A stretch of DNA of 64,000 nucleotides from Limnovirga soli (GTDB taxonomy: Bacteria > Bacteroidota > Bacteroidia > Chitinophagales > Chitinophagaceae), in NCBI RefSeq assembly GCF_013106755.1, contig NZ_WHPF01000003.1, positions 310,001 through 374,000 of the forward strand, given 5' to 3'. This document shows positions 27,296-35,800 of the stretch, in pieces. The notes below the pieces were generated by a model, which saw only the letters and a program-made list of their open reading frames with translations, was not told the origin of the DNA and searched no databases. The position numbers were made by a program, and so were the translations under genes. Within the stretch, counting starts at the first letter, position 1; every line of letters begins with the position of its first letter.

Positions 27296-28561
27296 ATGCA
27301 ACGTAGATCTTTTCTTAAATCCACTGCTGCTATTTCGGTATTTAGTATTATAAAACCTCATTTGGTATTTGGTTCTACTGTAAATTCAGCCGTAAGATTA
27401 GGTGTTATTGGCTGTGGCAACAGGGGCACTGCCGTAATTAGTTCTATGTCGGCCAATACCAACACCAATATTGTGGCTATTGCAGATTTGTTTACCGATA
27501 AATTGCTTACAGCAGAAAATAATTATACCCAGCTAAATGCGGCCAAAAATTTTGCACCCATCAAAAAAACAAGTATTTATAAAGGTTCTAAAGCCTATAT
27601 GCGTTTACTGGAAAATAAAGAAGTAGATGCGGTACTTATTTCTTCGCCGGCCTATAGCCATGTGGGTTTTCTTGAAGCCGCCGCTGCAGCAGGAAAACAT
27701 ATTTATTGCGAAAAACCGGTTGCTACAGATGTGGATGGTATTCGCCGTGTAATTGAAGCTGGTGAGCAGATTAACGGAAAACAAAGTGTAGTAATTGGTT
27801 TTCAAATAAGGCATGCCAGCGCTTACCGCGAAATGATAAACCGTGTTCAACGTGGTGATATTGGGGAAATACTTACTGTGCAGTTGTATTATTTTTCATC
27901 CGGTGCTTCTATAATTGATGTGAAGAATGGATCTTATGACGAATTCCGTATACGCAATCATTATTATTTCAGGGCCTTGTCTGGCGATTCTTTGTTAGAC
28001 CAGGGCATACATATGCTGGATGTTTGTAACTGGGCGTTAAAATCGCATCCCCTGCATGCCATTGGCCGTGGCAATAGTAATGGCAGGTTGCCTGTTGGAG
28101 ATACTTTTAGCAATTTCCAGGTTATTTACGAGTATCCGCAAAATGTAAATGTTACCATCCATACAACAAAGGTAGGTCCCAGCTTTGGCGATGTTTGTTG
28201 CAAGTTTATTGGCACCAAAGGCAGTGCGGAAGCGCATTATAGCGGCGGCGTATTTATTATTGGTGATAATAAATGGGATTCAGGTATTGCCAGAAGCGAA
28301 AGTGATTTAACCCCGCAACAGCAGGCAGCAGGTGTATTTTCTTCTTCCCTGCACGATGCGGATGCCAATAAGGAAATTGCCTTTATTCAAAGCATAGAAA
28401 CGGGTAAATACCTTAACGAAACCCGGTCTGGCGCCGAGTCTACCATGACAGCTTTATTGGGCAGGGAAGTAGCCACTTCAGAAAGAGCCATGACATGGGA
28501 AGAAGTCTATTTCTCCAACGAAAAACTGGATCCCAAATTAAACCTGTCTCAATTTGATTAA
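27296..28561 (+). CDS. Gfo/Idh/MocA-family oxidoreductase with Tat-like signal
   Basis: A 421-aa NAD(P)-dependent sugar oxidoreductase. The N-terminus MQRRSFLKSTAAISVF has the twin-arginine pattern RRSFLK, so it is probably exported folded with its cofactor. The Rossmann fold starts LGVIGCGNRGTAVI (35-48), and the conserved HIYCEKPVATDVDGIRRV carries the family EKP. The C-terminal domain contains DSLLDQGIHMLDVCNWAL. Family members with such signals in Bacteroidota often act on glycan-derived sugars. It lies in the sugar cluster, 253 bp after the isomerase gene, with a repeat half-unit between. Confidence 0.92.
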   Translation: MQRRSFLKSTAAISVFSIIKPHLVFGSTVNSAVRLGVIGCGNRGTAVISSMSANTNTNIVAIADLFTDKLLTAENNYTQLNAAKNFAPIKKTSIYKGSKAYMRLLENKEVDAVLISSPAYSHVGFLEAAAAAGKHIYCEKPVATDVDGIRRVIEAGEQINGKQSVVIGFQIRHASAYREMINRVQRGDIGEILTVQLYYFSSGASIIDVKNGSYDEFRIRNHYYFRALSGDSLLDQGIHMLDVCNWALKSHPLHAIGRGNSNGRLPVGDTFSNFQVIYEYPQNVNVTIHTTKVGPSFGDVCCKFIGTKGSAEAHYSGGVFIIGDNKWDSGIARSESDLTPQQQAAGVFSSSLHDADANKEIAFIQSIETGKYLNETRSGAESTMTALLGREVATSERAMTWEEVYFSNEKLDPKLNLSQFD

Positions 28562-28894
28562 GCATTTTAAAAGATAGCAATATGATTTTTTTTGAGCCAG
28601 GCAATTGAATACCTATTAGGCGCCACTTGCGTCGCACACTTGTACTGTAGAATTTCTATCAACTGTTGGCTAATAGCTAATAGCTAAAGGCTAACAGCTA
28701 AAAGCCGCTGCACGTTCAGAAAGTACAAGAGTGCGACGCAAGCGGTGATGAGGAATGTACTTTAGCCGGGTTCAAAAAAAACTGTATTGCAAAGCCATTA
28801 TGTATGTATTTTGTCAGTAACAAGTTTTTGCTTTTGTATTTCTGATGGCAGAGATGTAATGGATCTATTTGACTGATATTATTTAACTAAATTT
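28562..28894. other. Intergenic region before the amidohydrolase gene
   Basis: A 333-base gap, more than half of it composite repeat D. The remaining 120 bases before the start codon are AT-rich. I see no confident promoter motif. Confidence 0.4.
28594..28775. repeat. Composite inverted repeat, copy D (inverted interior)
   Basis: The left half has GAGCCAGGC and CTTGCGTCGCACACTTGTAC (28626-28645). The interior GGCTAATAGCTAATAGC matches copy A read on the opposite strand. The right half has GTACAAGAGTGCGACGCAAG (28723-28742) and GCCGGGTTCAAA. The reversed interior shows the element can sit in either direction. Confidence 0.85.
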
Positions 28895-30028
28895 ATGGGG
28901 TATAATAAAAGCCATTGTAATTGTTTGATTTTAAATAGGGATGCTTTGAAAAAAAATTTCTTTTTTCTGATATTGTTTTATTGTTCGGGTATAGCCGAAG
29001 CGCAGGATATTAATAACCTGCTATTGAAGAATTATCGTCCGGTGTCTATTTATAAAATTCCGGAGACTAAAATGGGGAAGGCAAAATATCCGGTTATTGA
29101 TTTTCATTCGCATGATTATCCTGTGGATGATGCAGGGGTAGATGTATGGGTAAAAACAATGGATGCAACAGGTATTGCCAAAAGCATTATTTTATCATAT
29201 TCCACCGGTGCAAAATTTGATTCTGTGGTGGCTAAATATGCCAGGTATAAAGACCGTTTTGAAGTATGGTGCGGCTTTGATTATACCGGGTATGGTACAC
29301 CTGGTTGGGAACAGCATGCCGTTGCCGAACTGGAAAGATGTTATGCTATGGGTGCAAAGGGTGTGGGAGAACTGGGCGATAAAGGATTAGGAGAGTTTTA
29401 CTCTTACCCAACACCGGGCTGGGGGTTGCATATTGATGATATTCAAATGAAGCCATTGTTACAAAAATGTGCCGAATTACATATGCCGGTAAGCATTCAT
29501 GTGGCAGAAGATGCGTGGATGTACGAACCGGCAGACTCCTCTAACGACGGATTGATGAATGCCGGCACCTGGAAAGTAGATATGAGCAAGCCGGGTATTC
29601 TGGGGCATGATGCCTTGGTAACTACCTTGGCAAATGCAGTAAGAGACAATCCGGCAACTACATTTATTGCCTGCCATTTGGCCAATTGTTGTAGTAACCT
29701 TTCCATGTTGGGTGATATGTTTGACAAATATCCAAACCTGTATGCCGATATAGCCGCACGGTATGGTGAATTTGCCCCCATACCCAGATTTGCCCATGAC
29801 TTCATGGAAAAATATGCCGACAGGCTGGTATATGGCACTGATATGGGTGTTACGCCAGACATGTATCATATAACATTTAGAATTTTGGAAACAGCCGATG
29901 ACCATTTTTATAAACAGGATATTTTTGATTATCACTGGCCACTGTATGGGATTGCTTTAACCAATAAAACCCTGCAAAAAATTTATAATGGAAATGGCCG
30001 GAAGATATTAAAAGCCGGATTACGTTGA
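28895..30028 (+). CDS. Exported amidohydrolase (metal-dependent hydrolase)
   Basis: A 377-aa TIM-barrel hydrolase of the amidohydrolase-2 type. Metal-site motifs are DFHSHDYP (H71, H73), PVSIHVAEDA, TFIACHLANC and YGTDMGVTPDMY. The hydrophobic stretch FFFLILFYCSGIAEAQ (22-37) is a signal peptide, but about 20 residues precede it, so the true start may be a non-ATG codon nearer to it. The family includes decarboxylases and lactonases as well as amidases. Export and the neighbouring Tat-type oxidoreductase suggest periplasmic processing of a glycan product (inference). Confidence 0.88.
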   Translation: MGYNKSHCNCLILNRDALKKNFFFLILFYCSGIAEAQDINNLLLKNYRPVSIYKIPETKMGKAKYPVIDFHSHDYPVDDAGVDVWVKTMDATGIAKSIILSYSTGAKFDSVVAKYARYKDRFEVWCGFDYTGYGTPGWEQHAVAELERCYAMGAKGVGELGDKGLGEFYSYPTPGWGLHIDDIQMKPLLQKCAELHMPVSIHVAEDAWMYEPADSSNDGLMNAGTWKVDMSKPGILGHDALVTTLANAVRDNPATTFIACHLANCCSNLSMLGDMFDKYPNLYADIAARYGEFAPIPRFAHDFMEKYADRLVYGTDMGVTPDMYHITFRILETADDHFYKQDIFDYHWPLYGIALTNKTLQKIYNGNGRKILKAGLR

Positions 30029-30080
30029 TGATTATAAACCTTCTTATTAAAAAATGGCATTTTGTACCGCCTTTCTGAAT

Positions 30081-30151
30081 TAGTGCTTTATTATCTGTAT
30101 GGCCAATTATCCGGGCTTTATGGTTTTGTGAGCAGATAAAGCACTATTTTT
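30081..30151 (+). terminator. Probable terminator with long loop after the amidohydrolase
   Basis: Arms TAGTGCTTTATTATCTG (30081-30097) and CAGATAAAGCACTA (30133-30146) pair with a three-base bulge, and TTTTT follows at 30147. The loop of about 35 bases is long, so it may instead be a structured element. Confidence 0.45.
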
Positions 30152-30187
30152 AAACTGCTTTAATAGGGTAGTGTAGTATCTAGAAAT

Positions 30188-32155
30188 ATGAAACAAATAG
30201 TTCCGCTAATTATATTGTTGGTATTTGGCTATCATGCACAGGCGCAAAACATGTACATAGATAGTCTTAGACTGGCATATGCGAATGCCAAAGCCGATAC
30301 CAGCCGGGCTGATATATTATGGGAAATGGCCAATGATTTTGTAGAAAGCCAACCTGATTCATCCTTGCTTATTGCCGAACAGGCATTATTGCTTAGTCGA
30401 AAAAATAATTATTTAACCGGAGAGTTGAGGTCATTAAAACAAATTGCAGAAGCTTATCAGGCCATGGGTAACTATCCGTTGGCTTTACAATATTACCTGG
30501 AGCGTTTGCAATTAGATGAAAAAAGCCCCGATGCACAAAGGCAAACTACCACTTTACTTAGTATTGCCAATTTGTACCAATCTGCCGGCGACTATAATCA
30601 GGCGTTGGTTTACGCCAAAAAGGGATATGAGTTAATTGATAAACATAAACTGGAAAACTACCGTTGGTATAGTTATATGGTTTTTGGCGACATGTACGAG
30701 AAGATGAATAATTTACCACAGGCCAAATTATATAACAAAAAAGCTTATGATTTGGCAGTATTGCAAAATGATTCTGCCTGGTTGGGCATGTGTCTCAATA
30801 ATACCGGAAATACTTTTTCAAAAGCAAATATGTATGATTCCGCACTAAGCTGTTATTACCGCGGAATACCTTATTTGCAATCGAGTAATAACGAAAGTTT
30901 TTTATGTGAAACTTACCTGGGTATATCCAATGTTTATTTAAAAACCGGCCTTTCAGCCCAGGCAATTGATTATGCAAAAAGGGCTATGAATCTGGCCAGT
31001 ACCGGCAATTTTAGTAAAAAATACTTGTTGGCCTGCCAGTTGTTAACCGATATTTATAAAAGCAATGGCCACTTGGATAGCGCCTACGTATACCTTCATT
31101 TATCAGTTACCATAAAGGATAGTTTATACAATGTAGACAAGATAAAACAGTTTCAAACACTGGGTTTTAACGAAACCTTGCGTCAGCAACAAAGCCGGGA
31201 AGCCAAACAGGAATTTGAAACCAAAATAAAAATGTACAGCCTTATTGGCGGTATGGTATTGTTTGTAATAGTGGCTTTTATTTTATACCGTAACAATAAG
31301 CAAAAGCAGGCAGCCAATATTTTATTAAAGGAACAAAAGCAGGAAATAGAAGCCACCCTGGGCGAATTAAAAGCTACCCAATCCCAGTTGATTCAATCAG
31401 AGAAAATGGCTTCACTGGGCGAGTTGACTGCAGGTATTGCACATGAAATACAAAACCCATTAAATTTTGTAAATAATTTTTCTGATGTAAATGCAGAGTT
31501 GATTGATGAAATGAAATTTGAATTGCAATCAGGTAATAGCGAAAATGCCATTGCCCTGGCAGATGATATAAAAGATAATGAACAAAAAATAAACCACCAT
31601 GGCAAACGCGCCGAAGCCATTGTAAAAGGTATGTTGCAGCATTCTCAATCAAGCACCGGTAAAATGCAATCAACCAATATAAATGCTTTGGCTGACGAAT
31701 ATTTGCGGCTGGCTTATCATGGTCTGAGGGCTAAAGATAAATCCTTTAATGCCACCTTGAAAACAGAATATGACACAAATATTGGCCTTATAAGTTTAGT
31801 ATCACAGGATGTTGGAAGGGTAATTCTTAATCTGGTAAACAATGCATTTTATACGGTTTCCGAAAAGAAAAAGCAGCGCATAGATGCATATGAACCAACT
31901 GTATGGTTGAGTACTAAAAAAGTAAACGAAATTATAGAAATCCGCATTTCGGATAATGGCAATGGTATTTCGCAAAAAGTAGTAGATAAAATTTTTCAGC
32001 CCTTCTTTACAACCAAGCCCGCCGGGCAAGGTACAGGACTGGGATTGAGTTTAAGTTATGATATTATAAAAGCCCATAAGGGCGAAATAAAAGTAGAAAC
32101 CGAAGAAGGAAAAGGAACCAGTTTTATAATACACCTGCCCCTGCATGCCCTATAA
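30188..32155 (+). CDS. TPR-containing sensor histidine kinase
   Basis: A 655-aa membrane kinase. The signal peptide (1-20) is followed by a periplasmic domain of about six TPR-like helical repeats (about 30-320; motifs such as YLERLQLDEKSPDAQ and ALVYAKKGYELI). A single membrane helix lies at about 350-367 (GGMVLFVIVAFILY), followed by a coiled coil, the dimerisation/phosphoacceptor helix GIAHEIQNPLNF (His419) and the ATPase domain (NLVNNAFYTV, DNGNGIS, GTGLGLSLS). There is no receiver domain and no response regulator nearby, so it is an orphan. It ends just before a very strong terminator. Confidence 0.93.
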   Translation: MKQIVPLIILLVFGYHAQAQNMYIDSLRLAYANAKADTSRADILWEMANDFVESQPDSSLLIAEQALLLSRKNNYLTGELRSLKQIAEAYQAMGNYPLALQYYLERLQLDEKSPDAQRQTTTLLSIANLYQSAGDYNQALVYAKKGYELIDKHKLENYRWYSYMVFGDMYEKMNNLPQAKLYNKKAYDLAVLQNDSAWLGMCLNNTGNTFSKANMYDSALSCYYRGIPYLQSSNNESFLCETYLGISNVYLKTGLSAQAIDYAKRAMNLASTGNFSKKYLLACQLLTDIYKSNGHLDSAYVYLHLSVTIKDSLYNVDKIKQFQTLGFNETLRQQQSREAKQEFETKIKMYSLIGGMVLFVIVAFILYRNNKQKQAANILLKEQKQEIEATLGELKATQSQLIQSEKMASLGELTAGIAHEIQNPLNFVNNFSDVNAELIDEMKFELQSGNSENAIALADDIKDNEQKINHHGKRAEAIVKGMLQHSQSSTGKMQSTNINALADEYLRLAYHGLRAKDKSFNATLKTEYDTNIGLISLVSQDVGRVILNLVNNAFYTVSEKKKQRIDAYEPTVWLSTKKVNEIIEIRISDNGNGISQKVVDKIFQPFFTTKPAGQGTGLGLSLSYDIIKAHKGEIKVETEEGKGTSFIIHLPLHAL

Positions 32156-32183
32156 ACTATAAAGTATTTTAATTGCGTGCTTT

Positions 32184-32223
32184 AACTAAAATAGCCAGAT
32201 AAACATATCTGGCTATTTTAGTT
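32184..32223 (+). terminator. Strong intrinsic terminator between convergent genes
   Basis: A perfect 17-bp stem, AACTAAAATAGCCAGAT (32184-32200) with ATCTGGCTATTTTAGTT (32207-32223), has a 6-base loop and is followed by TTATCT. It ends the kinase gene and may also stop the minus-strand gene. Confidence 0.9.
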
Positions 32224-32285
32224 TTATCTAAATCTTCTGCTTACAAAATTTACATAAGCAGTGGTATTTATTTTACTGTTTCAAA

Positions 32286-32582
32286 TTAACCTTTTTTTGG
32301 GTCAGGAATATGCACCACATCACGTCCATCGCCATCTTCGCCTTCGGTGCTTACTTCTTCTTCTTCTTCAACAGGAACTACCAGCGGTTCAGTTGGTGCA
32401 GGTGTTTCAGCTGGAGCAGGGGTTTCTGCTGGAGCAGGAGTTTCGGTTGGTGCCGGTGTTTCTATTGGTGCAGGAGTCTCAGTTGGTGCGGGAGCTTCTT
32501 CTGGCACAACAGTTGGTGCGGTTTCCGGTTCGGTGGCTACTTCGTTGGCTGGCTCAATATCGTCTGCAAAAAATGAATTCAT
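32286..32582 (-). CDS. Small acidic disordered protein with PAPTET repeats
   Basis: A 98-aa protein starting MNSFFADDIEPANE. The centre is a run of six hexapeptides of the type ETPAPT/ETPAPA (about residues 28-63), encoded by the 18-base tandem repeat. A Glu-rich EEEEE patch and the tail DVVHIPDPKKG follow. There is no signal peptide or membrane segment. I prefer the ATG at 32582, though an in-frame ATG at 32627 would add 15 residues. Biased composition could mean a linker-like or surface-exposed protein, or a spurious frame. The codon periodicity of the repeat in this frame supports a real gene. Function unknown. Confidence 0.55.
   Translation of the reverse strand: MNSFFADDIEPANEVATEPETAPTVVPEEAPAPTETPAPIETPAPTETPAPAETPAPAETPAPTEPLVVPVEEEEEVSTEGEDGDGRDVVHIPDPKKG
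32392..32499. repeat. Tandem repeat, six 18-base units
   Basis: Units such as GTTGGTGCAGGTGTTTCA and GCTGGAGCAGGGGTTTCT repeat in register. The length of 18 keeps the minus-strand frame open and encodes the Pro/Ala/Thr/Glu hexapeptides. Confidence 0.9.
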
Positions 32583-32702
32583 AAAAGGTAGTTTTTTGGT
32601 TAAAAATGATATTTGCAATATAAACATAATCCATTGCTTTTCAGTTTTTATGCATGCTTATCTTTTTTAGCTAAAATATAACCTAAACTGTTCTCTTTTT
32701 TA

Positions 32703-32859
32703 TGAGCCTGGCAGTGGTACTTCCATCCACTTTACTTGCGTCGCACTCTTGTACTTTCGGAACATTTTTGGGCTTTTAGCCAACAGCCAATACTTATTCT
32801 ACAGTAAAAGTGTGCGACGCAAGTACAGCTGCTATTGGTTTTAGTGCTGGGCTAATAAT
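32703..32859. repeat. Composite inverted repeat, copy E
   Basis: The left half has GAGCCTGGC and ACTTGCGTCGCACTCTTGTA (32734-32753). The interior is GGCTTTTAGCCAACAGCCAA. The right half has AAAAGTGTGCGACGCAAGTA and GCTGGGCTAATAA. It ends four bases before the stop of the first giant caspase-STAND gene and closely matches copy F at the equivalent place. Confidence 0.9.
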
Positions 32860-32863
32860 TGTT

Positions 32864-35800
32864 TTATGGTTTTAATTTGGCGGCCAATTCCGGATAGATG
32901 TTTGCCCATATATTAAAATTACGGTAGTTGCAATGGTGGTAATGTTCTGCCGCCTCTGCCATATATTCTTTTTTTAGTTGCTGCCATTGCATCGGTGGTA
33001 AATTTTCTATTTCCCCGGTAGAAAGATTTAATAGGGAGCCGGATAAAACCATGGCTTGTTTTTTATATAGCGCAGCGGGCATGTCCAAATCTGCACTATA
33101 AACCAATAAATTACCTAAGGTGTCGTGAGTGTATATTTTTTCTCCATCGCCGCTTATAAATGAGTCGCCTAACCCAAAATTATATTCGATTATTTTTTTT
33201 CCTTTTCGGATGTCAAGAAAAAAGAAACCGGTACCGGTATTAATGAAAATTACATTGGTATTGTATTTGCAAAATTCTATGTTTGGGCTATTGGTATTTA
33301 GTTTAACAGTTTTTCCATATTGCGGCAATACACTGTCTTTACTATTTAGATTTTGCAGGCTATATATTTTTAATGAAATAGTGGGATTACTCGTTATGTG
33401 CTCACTCCAATTTCTTGGCAGCACGGTGAAGTATTTACTATCAGAGCTGAAAAAATTGATTGGACTTGGCGTGGAATTTGCGATTTCGGCTGATAGATTT
33501 AATTGCCATATTTTACCGGTACTGGTATTGTACATACTGCCGTTAAAAATTCCATCTGAGGTTGTTGTCTCAGAATAGATCCACTCCCCATCCGGGCTTA
33601 CGCTCCAGCCGCTACCTTCTCCAGCTTCATCGAAGTCAAAACCTGTTTCCGGAGTTGCAATAGAATGGCTGATATCGCCTTTTTCGTTTAGTATGTAAAT
33701 AGTAGCTATTTTCTTTTGCTCTGCAATAAACCATTTACCATTATCAGCCACTTGTTTGAGATTGGCTTTGGGCAAATTAATTATAGGTTTACCCTTAATT
33801 GGAATGTTGTTGTTCCAAAGTTGAACACAACTATCTTCAGTTGTTAATATGATGTTTTTTCCATGATTGATTGAAAAGATAGTTGCAATTTTTTTTGTAC
33901 TGTCGAATAACTGAACAGCTTTCCAGTCTGGTGCTTTTCTTATATAGCCCGAACCGTTTTTTAAGCTATAGGTCAACTGATTTCCATCAGTACTAACAGC
34001 ATCTGCCCTATAATCAGCACTGTCTTGTAATGAAATAATACTATCCATTTCGAAATCTAAAATATATTTTTTTTGCCTGTGGTTTTCATAATAAATATAA
34101 GGAGTGCCTTGCCTTTGTACATAGCTGAAATCATTACTGCTACCTTCTCCTATCAAGTCTTGTTTGATCTGGTTGTATGCTGCATTGATATGCAGTGGTT
34201 TGAAAGCAGTCTGTACCCCATTTAAATCCCAGATACGGAGCACGTTACTATCGGGATTAATTAAACTTTTTTTTGAGGCCAAATTATATTTTGTATTGCC
34301 TGATAATTCTTTTGGTTGTGGAATGATGGGTTCGGGCAAAAGATGATATAATAAAACTGTATTACCATTAAATGTGATGATAGACTTGCCATTGTTGCTA
34401 AACTCAAATTCGTTTCCGCTAAAAATAGATCGCTTATAGTCCTCTTCAAAGCTAAATTGCTTTGGGTTGTTCAGGTTATTACCAAGACCCAGGTATTTGC
34501 CGGCAGTATTGTATATACTTATAATACCTTTATCATTAAGCACTAAAACATGGTAATTGTCAGGGCTCAAAAATGATACTGCATTTTGATCTGTTTTAAA
34601 AAAAGCGGATAATTGATTTGTTGTATTGGCATCAAATATGGCAATGCCTTTTGCTGTACTTAACAATAAAGAGTCGCTATTTCCAATAAAGGCTGCTTTT
34701 TGTATGGGGCCTATATTAGCGGGGTATTTAAACTGCCTTGCGGTTTTTCTATTAAATATAACAGCCGTCGGATCTTTGTAGAAAATTATGATTTTTTCGT
34801 GATCAGAATTTACATCTTCACTAATCTCAACATACTTAGTTGTGCCGGGATTTCCAAAGAAACCGTCATCTACGCCTATTATGGTTTGAGTATAATTGTT
34901 TTTTTCTGGTTGCCACTTGTATAAGCTATCATACTCTGTTTTTCCTATAATGGTACTGTTGTCTGCACAAAAGCTTGCAGCGTTAATGTTTAAATGATTA
35001 CTTACCATTCTTTTTTGGAAACCAGTAATTACAATCGTATTTAATTGCCCGTTTTCAATAACCAGTATTTTTTTACAGTCTTTGCTAAATGCTGCATGTG
35101 ATACATTAGCTAATTTATAAAGTGGCGTGGCGGAGATACTATCATTCATGGCATCCCATACCTGTAACCAGGCGTCATCGCTTAGTGTCAAAATCAATTT
35201 TCCATCTCCACTAATATGGGCTTCAGTAATATTATTTTTTGTTGTAAAAACGTTTTGCAAAGCCAAAAGCGGGATATCGTTTGCGGTAGATAAAATCAAT
35301 TCTTTTCTGTTAGGATCGTCATTTAATGTTTGCATGGCTTCTGAAGTATAGAGCAGGGATTTTAGAAAATCATTTTGCTCAGCTGCGGTAATACCCTGAT
35401 CCCAATAGGTTTGCGCCAGCTTATCCTGTATGTCATTTTTCTGTGCTGTTATATTCTTGTTTAAATTTAACAAGACAATAGAGAAAATCAGCGAAGCGGC
35501 AACAATACTTGTTACCACTGTATTTCTAATAACTTTATTTCTTTTCCTTGCTTTATCAGATGCATTAATAAAAGCCTCTTCAATGGTATTCATCCTTAAA
35601 TCTGTTCCCTGTAATTTTAGCAACTGTTGTAGCCGGTAATCTTTAATCCACAAGAGGTCTTTTTTATCTTTTGGGTTGGCAAAGAAATATTGTCGTGCCA
35701 GTTCAGCCACCTGTCTTAATAATACCACTTTATCCTGGTTGGTAATTCTTTGTTCTTCGGGTATGTTATCCTGACCTTCTTTTTTCTTTAGGGCTTTAGT

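Noticed and set aside
32347-32670. Plus-strand frame with Gly/Ala/Val/Ser repeats
   Set aside because: It is the complement of the 18-base tandem repeat, which keeps several frames open. The minus-strand reading has a better start and tail and lies downstream-convergent to a terminator.
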